Shown here one piece after another: positions 17,496 through 26,620 of a stretch of DNA of 64,000 bases. A program made the position numbers and the translations under genes. The notes under the pieces are model-generated. The model ran no database searches and was not told the origin of the DNA. It saw only the letters and a list, made by a program, of their open reading frames with translations. Numbering within the stretch: the first letter of the stretch is position 1; every line of letters begins with the position of its first letter. Source of the stretch: Candidatus Heimdallarchaeota archaeon LC_2 (lineage in GTDB: Archaea; Asgardarchaeota; Heimdallarchaeia; Heimdallarchaeales; Kariarchaeaceae); assembly GCA_001940725.1 (NCBI GenBank), contig MDVR01000013.1, positions 7,868-71,867 on the forward strand. Reading direction: 5' to 3'.

Positions 17496-18266
17496 TACAA
17501 AAATGATCATAAAGAAATTGCATTAAAAGCTTTAAATTTAAATAAACATGTTATCTGCGAAAAACCGATTGCTTACAATAACCTTGAAGCTCAAGAGATG
17601 GTTGAAGCTGAAAAAACTAGTGATAAAATAATTTGTATAAATTTACCTTTTTGTTGGACACCCGCTGTTATTGAATTCAAAAGGCAATTAGAATTAGGTT
17701 ATGTTGGAAAAATAAAAAAAATTATTTTGAGATTTCGGTTTCCTCAATGGCCCAGAAGTTGGCAGTCCACAGATTGGTTAAAATACAAGGAACAAGGAGG
17801 TGGACTACGAGAAGTTGGAACTCATTTCTTTTTTGTTTTAGGTGAATTTTCTAAATGGATTGGGGATGTAAAACAAATTTGGGCAAAGATAGATTATGGT
17901 GAAAATGATTTGGCTGAATGGAATGCAGATGGGATAATAAAACTCACCTCGGGATTAACAGTTTCAATAGATTATCTTGTCGGATCCGCAGAGGAAGAAG
18001 AAAATTCCATAACAATAATTGGTGATAATGGATATTTATCACTTCAAAAATGGTCAATATTGCTTGGATCTCAAAATGAGAGTGAGTTGGCTGAGTTGAA
18101 AACCAATGGAAAAAATGAAGAAGATATGGTTTCGGCATTCTTAAAATCATTAAAGGGTATTGTACCGAATAACCCTCTTGTAACATTTAAAGATGCAGCT
18201 AATGCACAAAAAATACTTCAAGCAATTCATGAATCAAACGGAGAATGGATTGCATTAATAAATTAA
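17496..18266 (+). pseudogene. Gfo/Idh/MocA-family oxidoreductase, N-terminus missing
   Basis: The reading frame from about 17505 gives HKEIALKALNLNKHVICEKP, the family signature that precedes the catalytic Lys-Pro (EKPIA). It continues through INLPFCWTPAVIEFKRQLE and the C-terminal alpha/beta domain (GGGLREVGTHFFFVLGEF) to a normal end. The first 90-100 residues, including the GxGxxG dinucleotide-binding strand, are absent; TnpB-coding sequence takes their place. The first ATG is at 17598, after the EKP motif, so any product would lack the NAD(P)-binding core. Most simply, insertion of the tnpB unit or an associated deletion removed the 5' part. No matching N-terminal fragment is seen upstream of tnpB. 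Confidence 0.75.
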
Positions 18267-18578
18267 AATATAGAAGCTTTTCAAAATCGAAATTTATTGA
18301 AGGAATATAATTCATTTCGTCGATGATGTTTTTGGTTGAGCGGATTTATGTCAGTTAATCGAGTTATTATCTCTTACATTATTCCAAGAATTAGTAGTAT
18401 AAGTAAGATTAATACAAATAATTTGAGGCAAGTGACATTTCTTTTCACATAATATTTGGTAGATTATAATATAAGGATTCCTTCGAATTAAGTTCTTTAT
18501 ATCCCATATTATTGATTTCTCGAACCATTCTAATTGAAGACAGCCTTAGAGATTAAATAAAATAAGTAAATAAGATTA
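18267..18578. other. 312-bp intergenic region, nothing identified
   Basis: AT-rich DNA between the truncated oxidoreductase and the convergent membrane protein gene. I see no ORF, tRNA-like arm or strong hairpin. Confidence 0.6.
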
Positions 18579-19529
18579 TTATCTGCCTAAGGAAAAATTC
18601 CGAAAGAATGTTCGTTTAGACGTCTCACTTTTTACAATAAAGAGATAATGGCTAAAAATATGAATAAGGATTGCCAAAACACTTGGAATTACTATCAGGG
18701 GGGCGGACTGATATAATTTGAGTGCAAAAAATGCCATTAGAAAGAAAATATGAAAGCTATAATATGCAACCAACTCAATTCGCATCAGATTGTCGGATTG
18801 ATGAGTTACATTCTTGTTTTCATGATTTTGTAAACTTGTAAATACTTGATTTACAGCATAATAAATTAAAATAATAACAACGATCATAAAGTAAGGGCTA
18901 TAATTGAAAATTCGTTTTCCTTGTTGAATAATATCAAATATGATATAAAAAGGAATAAGGCCAAGTAATGGGATCATTGATAAATATCCGGAATAAGCAT
19001 ATTCATTATTCTGATATTTTCCCCTTCCATAACGTATCAGAACACTATAGATCAGGACTATAAAATACCACCCAATAAAATTCCCATATCTCACTCCTAT
19101 GAACGAATCAAATGTTATTGAGTTTGATATTCCAATCTTCCAATTCCAAAGCCCAGCATCTATACGGATTGCGATTACATCCATTGAGAGATCAATTGTT
19201 AGTGCAAGAAGTGTATCTAGAAACGGCTTTGTTTTATTACTAACATTAGAGATATCGGAAATTTTCATACTAGTTCCAATTATTATTGCCCATGCAAAAG
19301 CAATAACTACTGGGACATTATCTGGTATATTACCAAATTGAAATATAAAATCGGGTGAATATTGGTAGGCATCATAAGTCTTAATTGACAAATATTCCAA
19401 AATTAAGGCAAAAAAGGTTATTGAAAATAGTTCAATCACTGTTCTGTAGTGTTTTCTTGTGTAATTTGAATAAATTATCAGTACAAAGAAAATAATGTAA
19501 ATGATTTCAAAAAATCGAGTGACTATCAA
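18579..19529 (-). CDS. carotenoid biosynthesis (CruF/DUF422-like) membrane protein
   Basis: A 316-aa protein with about eight hydrophobic helices. The pattern fits the Caroten_synth (DUF422) family: E45 followed by YDAYQYSPD, then D113-x3-D117 in DLSMDVIAIR, then GLWNW (126-130), then FIGVRYGNFIGWY (about 143-155). This is close to the family's D..MDP..G.W.W...GVP..N..GW layout. Members include bisanhydrobacterioruberin hydratase (CruF), which acts on C50/C40 carotenoids in the membrane. No phytoene synthase or desaturase is adjacent, so the substrate is unknown. The ATG at 19527-19529 follows a long AT-rich gap. Confidence 0.65.
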   Translation of the reverse strand: MIVTRFFEIIYIIFFVLIIYSNYTRKHYRTVIELFSITFFALILEYLSIKTYDAYQYSPDFIFQFGNIPDNVPVVIAFAWAIIIGTSMKISDISNVSNKTKPFLDTLLALTIDLSMDVIAIRIDAGLWNWKIGISNSITFDSFIGVRYGNFIGWYFIVLIYSVLIRYGRGKYQNNEYAYSGYLSMIPLLGLIPFYIIFDIIQQGKRIFNYSPYFMIVVIILIYYAVNQVFTSLQNHENKNVTHQSDNLMRIELVAYYSFHIFFLMAFFALKLYQSAPLIVIPSVLAILIHIFSHYLFIVKSETSKRTFFRNFSLGR

Positions 19530-19940
19530 ATTGAAATTTCACAATCCTGTGTGAACTACTAACTTAACTCAAAAAATTGAGTGTTGATTATTATTAATAA
19601 TTCATTATAAAAACGAATATAAGTTTTTAATCTGAAATTCATTTTCACCAATTTTTAGGATTTTTTTCAATGGTAAACATGCGTATAGTCTCCGCTATAA
19701 GACAATTGTTAAATTTATGAGTTTTATTTTTCTGAAATATATAATACAATTTTAGAATTACAAGTAAGTTGATTCCCAAGGAGGAAAAATTTAGTTTAAT
19801 ATATTTAAGATACAAATTTGATGTTTTATCAATTCAAATAATTAAAAAATGGCAAATAGAACTAGATACATATTTAAAAGTACAAATTCGATGGTTCTAA
19901 AAATTACTTTAAATGAAATACTGTTTTCTCACTGATTTTA
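19530..19940. other. 411-bp intergenic region with tandem promoter-like repeats
   Basis: Between divergent membrane-protein genes. Two imperfect direct repeats, about 27 bp each, occur at 19801-19827 and 19870-19896 (ATATTTAA, then TACAAATT, then GATG). Both contain a TTTAA(A/G)A TATA-like core. An AGGAGG at about 19780 is not followed by an ORF. The repeats could be tandem promoters or operators for the MFS gene. Confidence 0.4.
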
Positions 19941-21212
19941 TTGCTTGGGAGTTACAGAAATCCAAATGTTCGATGGATATTAATTGTTGGGATTTTCAAT
20001 TCTATCGGCCTAAGCATTTCTTGGTTTTCCATAACATGGTTAATTTATGGATTTGGTGGATCTAATAGTGATCTTGGTCAAATATTAGGGGTAGCATCTC
20101 TTATTGGTTTGATTGGTTCACTTTTTGGATCTAGTCTTGCTGACAAATTCAGACGAGATGCCCTTATTTGGATAGGTGGATTATTTTTAGTAATTGGAAG
20201 TTATTTATTAGCAACAAGTAATAATTTGAACGATATTTTTGTAGGACAGGTTTTTATAAGTATCGGAGGTTCTTCATTATTCCCAATCATCGGTGCATTA
20301 TTTGCTGATTCTATACCAGCAAAAAATCGGAATAGAGTTTTTGGTACTCAATTCTTGTTGACTAATTCTGCAAGCGCAATTGGTAATCTAGTTGGATACT
20401 TCATTTTTCGAGGAATGGATTCAGAAGATATTGAAACACTTGATGTGGAGTTAATAAAATACTCAATATTTTTTGCAGCTGCGACTCAATTTATTGCTTT
20501 TATTTTCATGTTATTTCTGAGGGATAAGAACACCGTATCAGAGGCTGAGGAGGGTACAATTGCATCAAATTTTGTTCAAGAGAAAAATACCAATCAAAAA
20601 TTTAAGAGTAAATGGTATAAAGGTGAGTTATTTGATAGATCTGAATTTGCTCCGGGATCACTTCAAATTATAACCTTGACTCTCATTAGTTCATACATTA
20701 TTGGCATGGGTGCTGGGATCTCCATTCCTTACTTCCCTAGGTTTTTCTTTGACATATATGCGATTGATCTTGCTAATTTGAGTATTCTGTTCGCTTTTGT
20801 AACACTGATTACTGCTGTTTGGGGAAAAATAAATGCAAATCTTGCTGATAGATACGGAAGGGTTGAGTTAATAGTTGCAAATCAATTTGTTTCTGTTACA
20901 TTATTGGTACTACTCGCAACCTATCCACCATTGATATTTGCAATGTTAACTTTAATTGTTCGCAATGCTGCAATGAATGGTGTTGGTCCTGTATCAGCCG
21001 CTATTCAAATGGAGCATTCTCCTCGTGCTTATCGTAGTAAAGTAAATGCACTAAACCAGATGGCATGGGTGGTGTTATTTGCAATTGGTCAAATGATTGG
21101 AGGTCATCTTGTTGATAATTTCGGCTTTAGATTACCAATTTTAATCACCGCATCACTATATCTATTGGCAACATTTTCATATTGGAGAATAATGAAAATT
21201 TCTCCAACTTAG
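19941..21212 (+). CDS. major facilitator superfamily (MFS) transporter
   Basis: A 423-aa protein with 12 predicted helices in two sets of six and a hydrophilic loop in the middle (about 195-230). The loop after helix 2 reads GSSLADKFRRD, the MFS A-motif (G-x3-D-R/K-x-G/R-R). The matching loop in the second half is NLADRYGRVE. Start is a TTG at 19941 (MLGSYRNPNVRW); no better ATG precedes the first helix. Substrate cannot be told from the sequence; the general layout is that of drug or metabolite:H+ antiporters. Confidence 0.85.
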   Translation: MLGSYRNPNVRWILIVGIFNSIGLSISWFSITWLIYGFGGSNSDLGQILGVASLIGLIGSLFGSSLADKFRRDALIWIGGLFLVIGSYLLATSNNLNDIFVGQVFISIGGSSLFPIIGALFADSIPAKNRNRVFGTQFLLTNSASAIGNLVGYFIFRGMDSEDIETLDVELIKYSIFFAAATQFIAFIFMLFLRDKNTVSEAEEGTIASNFVQEKNTNQKFKSKWYKGELFDRSEFAPGSLQIITLTLISSYIIGMGAGISIPYFPRFFFDIYAIDLANLSILFAFVTLITAVWGKINANLADRYGRVELIVANQFVSVTLLVLLATYPPLIFAMLTLIVRNAAMNGVGPVSAAIQMEHSPRAYRSKVNALNQMAWVVLFAIGQMIGGHLVDNFGFRLPILITASLYLLATFSYWRIMKISPT

Positions 21213-21328
21213 AAAGCAAATAATGACAGTCTGAATAATTACTGAAATGGATGAATTTTCACAATGTATAATAAAAAATGCAAGTGTTTTTATTTTAATT
21301 AGGTAAAATAAAATTAAAGGTGAATTAA

Positions 21329-21868
21329 TTACCTGTCTATAAAATAACTCTTCTGGGAGATGCCTCGGTTGGTAAAACATCCCTTAGGAAAAAATTCATG
21401 GGTGAAGGATTTAAAAAGTCCTATGGAATGACTATAGGTGCCGATTTTTCAGTTTACAAAATCGATGATTATATCCTACATATTTGGGATCTTGCGGGTC
21501 AGGTTAGATTTAGTCAAATATTGAAGGCATATTATATTGGCACAGTTGGATGTTTAATTGTGTTTGATATTACAAATCCAGATAGTTTTCAAAATGTACC
21601 TACTTGGATTGAACAGCTAGTTAAAAACAATGAGAACAAAATAGTGCCAATTATTATCGTGGGAAATAAAGCCGATTTAAGAGAGAGTGGGAAGAGTTCG
21701 ATATCTAACGAAAAAGCAAGAGAATATGTAAAAAAACTAAGTGATTGGACTAGATTTGATGTTCCTTATATTGAAACTTCTGCCCTTTTGGGATTGAATG
21801 TTGAACAAACATTTAGGAATTTAATTAATAAGATTGACATTGAACAAGCTCAATTACAAAATCAGTAA
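21329..21868 (+). CDS. Rab/Ras-like small GTPase, 5' end disrupted
   Basis: From 21329 the frame reads LPVYKITLLGDASVGKTSLR, with the P-loop GDASVGKT. Switch I is GMTIGADF, switch II WDLAGQVRF, the G4 motif NKADL and the G5 ETSAL, so a full Ras-superfamily G domain of about 180 aa is present. Asgard genomes carry many such GTPases. No ATG, GTG or TTG lies between the in-frame TAA (21326-21328) and the P-loop. A GTG at 21320 is in frame, but the TAA is its third codon. The first ATG (21398) is downstream of the P-loop and would give a non-binding protein. So the gene has a nonsense mutation, a non-canonical start or a sequencing error. There is no C-terminal prenylation cysteine. Confidence 0.8.
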   Translation, partial: LPVYKITLLGDASVGKTSLRKKFMGEGFKKSYGMTIGADFSVYKIDDYILHIWDLAGQVRFSQILKAYYIGTVGCLIVFDITNPDSFQNVPTWIEQLVKNNENKIVPIIIVGNKADLRESGKSSISNEKAREYVKKLSDWTRFDVPYIETSALLGLNVEQTFRNLINKIDIEQAQLQNQ

Positions 21869-21885
21869 TTTCTTCAAGAAAAACT

Positions 21886-22755
21886 TTATCGAAGTACATT
21901 TTCTTGTATTTCTTTTGCTAGGTGATCTGTAAGTTGTGGATCTGACGATGCAACGATTGAATATCCTGTCTTAAAATCGTTTAATGGGATTTTTTCTGCT
22001 TGTTTATATTTTGGCGGGACAACAAAAGTAAATTTTCCACCTAATTCTTCCAATATCAATTTTACAGCGCAAAAATCATGCGCCTTCAAAACACCACGAA
22101 TGTCAATATAAGCATCGCTTTTCCCGAGGGCTACCAGAGCTAATTCCCATGCAGAACTACCTAGTGATCTAGTAGAATAATGTCTTGTGAATCCATTGTT
22201 TTGATTGATGCGTTTTGTGTAAAAATAATAACTTATTATCAAAGGATTGATCTTATTTGTAAGAGAAATTTCAGTCTTTTGAATTCTATTCCCATTATAA
22301 TAGCTACCGTCGCCTAATTTACCAAACAGTACTTCATCTTTGTAGAGATTCATAACCATTGCTGAACTTAAATCACCCAATGTTGCATTATCTTTGTAAC
22401 TACCATAACCAACAGACATGCAACCAATAGGTAAACCTTTCACGTAATTCTGACTTCCATCAAGCGGGTCTAACATTAGTACAATGGAATTTTCTTTATT
22501 TTCGCTAGGGTGACCAAATTCCAAAACCCCACTTTCTTCCGAATATAAAACTCCATGTAGCTTTTCGTTTATTAAAGTGTTAAGAAATATTTTCTCTGAA
22601 ATTAGATCAGCATCAATCGAAGTTTGACCTGCTGCATTTATCGTAGACTTACTCCGCATATTCTGAGTAACCCTTTCTGTAATTTCCCGTTTTGCTCTAA
22701 TCATGGCTTTGTTAATTTTTAAATCAGTTTCAATAAACGATTCATTTAACCACAT
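21886..22755 (-). CDS. inositol monophosphatase / fructose-1,6-bisphosphatase family enzyme
   Basis: A 289-aa protein with the metal-dependent phosphatase signatures: EES (73-75, metal-binding Glu), DPLDGSQNYVKG (96-107, matching the DP(L/I)DG(T/S)xN motif) and the C-terminal AHDFCAVKLILEELGG, in which the Asp completes the Mg2+ site. Archaeal members often act on both inositol phosphates and fructose 1,6-bisphosphate, so the substrate is uncertain. It is convergent with the GTPase gene, stops 17 bp apart. Confidence 0.85.
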   Translation of the reverse strand: MWLNESFIETDLKINKAMIRAKREITERVTQNMRSKSTINAAGQTSIDADLISEKIFLNTLINEKLHGVLYSEESGVLEFGHPSENKENSIVLMLDPLDGSQNYVKGLPIGCMSVGYGSYKDNATLGDLSSAMVMNLYKDEVLFGKLGDGSYYNGNRIQKTEISLTNKINPLIISYYFYTKRINQNNGFTRHYSTRSLGSSAWELALVALGKSDAYIDIRGVLKAHDFCAVKLILEELGGKFTFVVPPKYKQAEKIPLNDFKTGYSIVASSDPQLTDHLAKEIQENVLR

Positions 22756-22951
22756 AGCATGAAACTCCTAATAACTGCATTCGGTTTATATGATCACAGG
22801 AATTGTAGTTATCTTGTTTTCAACATTCTCGAAATAATATATTAATTCTCACTAAATTTATCGTACATGATAACCATAATCTGCAAATACCATACGAATT
22901 AGTTAGTATTGTTAAATTAATATAAAATATAGTTTGTAGTTAGTTTTATTT

Positions 22952-23518
22952 TTATTCGGGTGTAATTTGATTTGCTTTATGGTAGAGAAATACTCCATCC
23001 ATAAATGTTTTCGGACTTTGTCTGCGTTTACCCCTTTGTCGGGTTAATTCTTGAATATTAGCTGCAGTTTGGCCTACTGCTTCTTTATCAATTCCTTGAA
23101 CAATTACGTCCTCGTCATCAACTTTCACAGATACGCCAGGTAAAATTTTAGCATATCTTGGTTTTCTTCCACCATAAAGATTCTCAATTTTTACTTGTAA
23201 TTTTTTCATTTCTGGGTTAATACGTATTGGAAAATGTGAAAATACAATTTTCAAAGAATATTTATAACCATAAGTTGTTCCTTCAATCATATTGCCAATA
23301 TGAGCACCTACCGTACCAATTGATGATTTTTCCTTCTTTCTGGGAAAGTAGGTTGAAAGTATTAATTCACTATTTACGTGTTCTATTTGAATACCTGAAT
23401 GAGTAAAATCTCTTTCTATCTCACCTAAATTTCCTTTGACGAATACCTTTGAATTATCAATTTTAATGGTAATGTTATCTGGAATTTCAATGGTTTTTTG
23501 TAATCTACCTATTTTCAT
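22952..23518 (-). CDS. rpl6: ribosomal protein uL6
   Basis: A 188-aa uL6, large subunit, at the sarcin-ricin/P-stalk base. It has the two similar alpha/beta halves of the family, with IGTVGAHIGNMIEGTTYGY in the first and VSVKVDDEDVIVQGIDKEAVGQ in the second. Last gene of the minus-strand spc-type cluster, 11 bp after uS8. In most archaea eL32, eL19, uL18, uS5, uL30 and uL15 follow; here an intergenic region and an IMPase-family gene follow instead. Confidence 0.95.
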   Translation of the reverse strand: MKIGRLQKTIEIPDNITIKIDNSKVFVKGNLGEIERDFTHSGIQIEHVNSELILSTYFPRKKEKSSIGTVGAHIGNMIEGTTYGYKYSLKIVFSHFPIRINPEMKKLQVKIENLYGGRKPRYAKILPGVSVKVDDEDVIVQGIDKEAVGQTAANIQELTRQRGKRRQSPKTFMDGVFLYHKANQITPE

Positions 23519-23529
23519 TTCTACTCCAC

Positions 23530-23919
23530 CTAATATACATACGCAAGTAGTCTTCCGCCGATACCTTTTTCATGAGCATCTGTTTGTGACATTACACCTT
23601 CGGGTGTTGATAGCACTAGTATCCCAAAATTGGCTGCTGGAAGATACTGTTTTTCGAATTTTGTAAATTCTTTATTTTTAATCGGATAACGAGGACGAAT
23701 CACTGCACATTTATTTATTCTCCCTAATAATTGTACTTTGAATTTTCCACCACGTCCGTCTTCAATTCTTTCTACTTCTCCAACATAACTAGCTTTCTGC
23801 AATGTAGCTAATACGTTTTCAATCACATTTGATGTGGGTGCAAGAATTACTTCTTTTTTTCCTCTCTCTTCATAAGATCGGATTTTTGATAGTGCATCTG
23901 CTAAGGGGTCCATTTGCAT
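23530..23919 (-). CDS. rps8: ribosomal protein uS8
   Basis: A 129-aa small-subunit protein that binds central-domain 16S rRNA. It begins DPLADALSKIRSYEERGKKE and ends with the conserved FGILVLSTPEGVMSQTDAHE, then GIGGRLLAYVY. Two starts two codons apart (MQM) are possible; the first is used. It lies between uS14 and uL6. Confidence 0.95.
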   Translation of the reverse strand: MQMDPLADALSKIRSYEERGKKEVILAPTSNVIENVLATLQKASYVGEVERIEDGRGGKFKVQLLGRINKCAVIRPRYPIKNKEFTKFEKQYLPAANFGILVLSTPEGVMSQTDAHEKGIGGRLLAYVY

Positions 23920-23925
23920 ATTAAA

Positions 23926-24099
23926 TTATCCTCCTCTTGCTCCAGTTTTCTTGAAGCCTAATGGTCCTGCGATCTCTCGCATACATCTTCTACAAATTAT
24001 TAGATCTGCTCTTCGAATTATCCCTTTGTGGGTCCCACAACGTCTACAGGAACGTGTGCCACGACCGATACTACGGGTTTTTTTCTCTTGTGTTCTCAT
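23926..24099 (-). CDS. rps14: ribosomal protein uS14 (zinc-binding type)
   Basis: A 57-aa protein: RSIGRGTRSCRRCGTHKGII, then LIICRRCMREIAG, then PLGFKKTGARGG. C18, C21, C36 and C39 make the zinc site of archaeal/eukaryotic uS14. An AAGGAGG sits 6 nt before the ATG (24097-24099). A 200-bp gap separates it from uL5, in contrast to the tight spacing elsewhere in this cluster. Confidence 0.95.
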   Translation of the reverse strand: MRTQEKKTRSIGRGTRSCRRCGTHKGIIRRADLIICRRCMREIAGPLGFKKTGARGG

Positions 24100-24119
24100 A
24101 ATATACCTCCTTACCTTGA

Positions 24120-24192
24120 TTGAGTTTACTTTGATTCACTTGAATCTCAACTCAGTGCAGGAGCAAATTATTGAGTTTTTTACCTTTTAAAG
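24120..24192 (-). promoter_or_regulatory. internal promoter and leader hairpin upstream of uS14
   Basis: On the minus strand a CTTTAAAAGG TATA-like box (24183-24192) lies about 90 nt upstream of uS14. It is followed by a leader that can fold: TTGAG (24120-24124) with CTCAA (24146-24150), and inside it GATTCA/TGAATC (24133-24138/24141-24146). This suggests a separate promoter, and perhaps autoregulation, for uS14-uS8-uL6. Confidence 0.4.
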
Positions 24193-24300
24193 ACATTCAT
24201 TTTGTGACAACGCGACAAATCTGAATTTTATAATTTGAAATATGTTTGGTATAATTAAAATAGCTTGTTTAATTCAATTCAGTTGAATGATAGTATTAAT

Positions 24301-24861
24301 TTAGATAAATTCAACATCATAATTTTCTTTTAAGAAAATTTTTGTTTCTACTTGAGTGAGGAAGTGACTTTTAGCAATTTTATTCTTTTTATAGCTGCGT
24401 CGTTTAACTCTATATCCAGCTCGTTCCATTTGAATTATTACATCCATTCCAATAATTCCTAGATTTGGATCATAACCCATTCCGGGTATGTCAATATGTT
24501 CTTTAATGCCAAAGCCAAAATTTCCAGAACGATCGATTGATCTTTCTTTTATTTTGTATTCTTTTGCATGTAGTAAACGCATTAACAATTCATATGCTCT
24601 TTGTCCTCTAACTGTCACCGTTATACCAACTGGTTGATGTTTTCTTATTCCCCAGCTACGCCATGTATTTTTGGCTAAAGTTTCAGTAGGTTCTTGTCCT
24701 TCTCCAACTAGGGTTGAAATAATAGTTTTTGCTCGTTCTAATGGTTGGCCAGCCATTCCTAAAGAAACATTAATTTTAATAGCTCCAATTAATGGCCTAA
24801 GCATAGGTTGGACATCCCATTTTTCGTTATAATCTTTTATCGGTAGTTCTGTTACACTCAT
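24301..24861 (-). CDS. rpl5: ribosomal protein uL5
   Basis: A 186-aa uL5, which contacts 5S rRNA and the P-site tRNA. Recognised by IGAIKINVSLGMAGQPLERA, then RSWGIRKHQPVGITVTVRG and FGFGIKEHIDIPGMGYDPN. It starts 5 bp after the eS4 stop. Confidence 0.95.
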   Translation of the reverse strand: MSVTELPIKDYNEKWDVQPMLRPLIGAIKINVSLGMAGQPLERAKTIISTLVGEGQEPTETLAKNTWRSWGIRKHQPVGITVTVRGQRAYELLMRLLHAKEYKIKERSIDRSGNFGFGIKEHIDIPGMGYDPNLGIIGMDVIIQMERAGYRVKRRSYKKNKIAKSHFLTQVETKIFLKENYDVEFI

Positions 24862-24866
24862 TTTGA

Positions 24867-25607
24867 TTACCTCTCGATTTTGAGATCTGGACCAACAACA
24901 AATACATAGTCCAAAGCAGTTCTAAATTCTGCATCATCACCACCAGTTTCATCGATAAAGGTTACTTCAGATGCTTTGGGTCCATATCTTTGGGAAATGG
25001 CGATAATTTTTCCTACCCTTCCTTGGTGTCTCCCTTCAGTAACCATAGCTCTTGCTTCCTCTTCTAATGGATAAACTTCCATTATTTCTTGACTTGGAAT
25101 TTTAATTTTTATTGAGAACATTCCTTTAATTTGAGCTATTTTTTCATCACCTGCCTCTAATAAGATATTTCTTCCATCGTGAAGTGAAATTTGGGTCTTA
25201 CCACCTCGAATATTTCTCTTCCCAATGACTTTACAAACTTTGGTTCCTTTATCTTTTTTAAGAATTTTAACTGGTATTAATTTATTAGACACATGTAATT
25301 GAATTCTATAATATGCTTTACTTGCTGGTAGTTCAACAATATCCATATGTCCAACTGGAAATCTGTCATTTGATCTTGCACGTCCATCAACTAGTATTTG
25401 TTGAGTTGATACAATTTCCTTAATCTCTTTTCGTGTCTGACCAACATTAAGAACATCTCTTAATAATACCATTAATGGCATCCCATATTCTTTCGAATGT
25501 GGTCCTGGTGAAATTTTAGGAACAAAAGTAGATCCTTTTTTATGTATTGGCCAAGTGGAAGGTGCTGAAATTCGTTTTTGATGTTGTTGTTTTCCTGCTT
25601 TGGTCAT
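24867..25607 (-). CDS. rps4e: ribosomal protein eS4
   Basis: A 246-aa archaeal/eukaryotic S4e. The N-terminus GKQQHQKRISAPSTWPIHKK and LLRDVLNVGQTRKEIKEIV (S4-like RNA-binding domain) are followed by the KOW region (EGRHQGRVGKIIAISQRYG). Its ATG overlaps the uL24 stop by 4 bp, indicating coupled translation. Confidence 0.95.
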   Translation of the reverse strand: MTKAGKQQHQKRISAPSTWPIHKKGSTFVPKISPGPHSKEYGMPLMVLLRDVLNVGQTRKEIKEIVSTQQILVDGRARSNDRFPVGHMDIVELPASKAYYRIQLHVSNKLIPVKILKKDKGTKVCKVIGKRNIRGGKTQISLHDGRNILLEAGDEKIAQIKGMFSIKIKIPSQEIMEVYPLEEEARAMVTEGRHQGRVGKIIAISQRYGPKASEVTFIDETGGDDAEFRTALDYVFVVGPDLKIER

Positions 25608-26191
25608 TGTTGGTCGTCCTCTTTTTCTGTTGATTCTTCTGTTATTGTATCTTCTTCAGATGTATTATTAGCATCTTCAATTAAATCATCAGTAGTGTCT
25701 TCTTCCAAAAGTTCAATATCATCATCATCTAATGGAGCAATTAAATCTTCATCTTCTAATTCAATGATATCTTCATCTTCCTCAGTTTCAGCGAGTACTG
25801 CATCAATATCAATTTTGTCTTCTTCTTTCTTAATTCGACGATTGATAAGTTCTAATCTCTTACGATCTTTTTCAATAATATTTGTAATAACGAGATTGGA
25901 AGCGTGAATAGGAAAAGGAATTTCAGTATTATCTGTTTTCCTTTTTACAATTTTATCAACGTAAACTCTTTGTTTCGAAAGATCAACTTTCATGACTTTA
26001 CCAGATTTACCCTTCATATCTCCCCTTGTAATAGTTACTGTATCACCTTTTCTAAGGGGTAATGATCGAAATCCTTTGGTTTCACGAAGACTAATACTAA
26101 GATTTGCAGATAACAACTTATGTGTTTCATGTCTTGGGGGATTAAATTGAAACAATCTTTGTTTTTTCGGTTTTTTACTTTGTGTTCTCAA
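25604..26191 (-). CDS. rpl24: ribosomal protein uL24 with long acidic C-terminal tail
   Basis: A 195-aa protein. The first 110 or so residues are normal uL24: HKLLSANLSISLRETKGFRS, then the KOW motif KGDTVTITRGDMKGKSGKVM. The last 80 residues are very acidic, with runs such as EEDEDIIELEDEDLIAPLDD, far longer than the usual archaeal protein. The stop overlaps the eS4 start, so the tail is truly encoded in frame. Function of the tail is unknown. Confidence 0.92.
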   Translation of the reverse strand: MRTQSKKPKKQRLFQFNPPRHETHKLLSANLSISLRETKGFRSLPLRKGDTVTITRGDMKGKSGKVMKVDLSKQRVYVDKIVKRKTDNTEIPFPIHASNLVITNIIEKDRKRLELINRRIKKEEDKIDIDAVLAETEEDEDIIELEDEDLIAPLDDDDIELLEEDTTDDLIEDANNTSEEDTITEESTEKEDDQQ

Positions 26192-26608
26192 TTATACCAC
26201 CGTACTTGCTATGGTCCCAATACGAGGCCATCTGTTGATTGCTTCTCTTGCTACTGGTCCTTTTGCCTCATTTGAACGAGGATCACCTTGCGGATTAACA
26301 AGAACAACTGCATTATCCTCAAAAGAAATCATTTCACCACTTTCACGAGTAAAAGGTCTTCTTTGTCTAATTATTATTGCTCGAACAATAGTTCTTCTTA
26401 GTTTTGCATTACCTTTTTTTACGGATGCGATTACCATATCTCCAACAGATGCTCTAGGATATCTGTTTAATCTACCTCTATAACCTGCAACTGATATAAC
26501 TTGAATAATTCTTGCACCAGAATTATCAGCCACTCTAATTTTAGTGCCTACTTGAATTCCTGCTGCGGATTTTACTCTTGGAGTTCCCGCTGCTTTACGT
26601 TTTGCCAT
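26192..26608 (-). CDS. rpl14: ribosomal protein uL14
   Basis: A 138-aa uL14 with GTKIRVADNSGARIIQVISV, then GDMVIASVKKGNAKLRRTIV, then FEDNAVVLVNPQGDP. AGGAGG precedes the ATG by 8 nt. It abuts uL24 directly. Confidence 0.96.
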   Translation of the reverse strand: MAKRKAAGTPRVKSAAGIQVGTKIRVADNSGARIIQVISVAGYRGRLNRYPRASVGDMVIASVKKGNAKLRRTIVRAIIIRQRRPFTRESGEMISFEDNAVVLVNPQGDPRSNEAKGPVAREAINRWPRIGTIASTVV

Positions 26609-26620
26609 TTTCTTTTCCTC

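Noticed and set aside
25578..25907. Serine-rich 109-aa ORF
   Set aside because: It is the antisense reading of the acidic uL24 tail; composition is a mirror of Glu/Asp codons.
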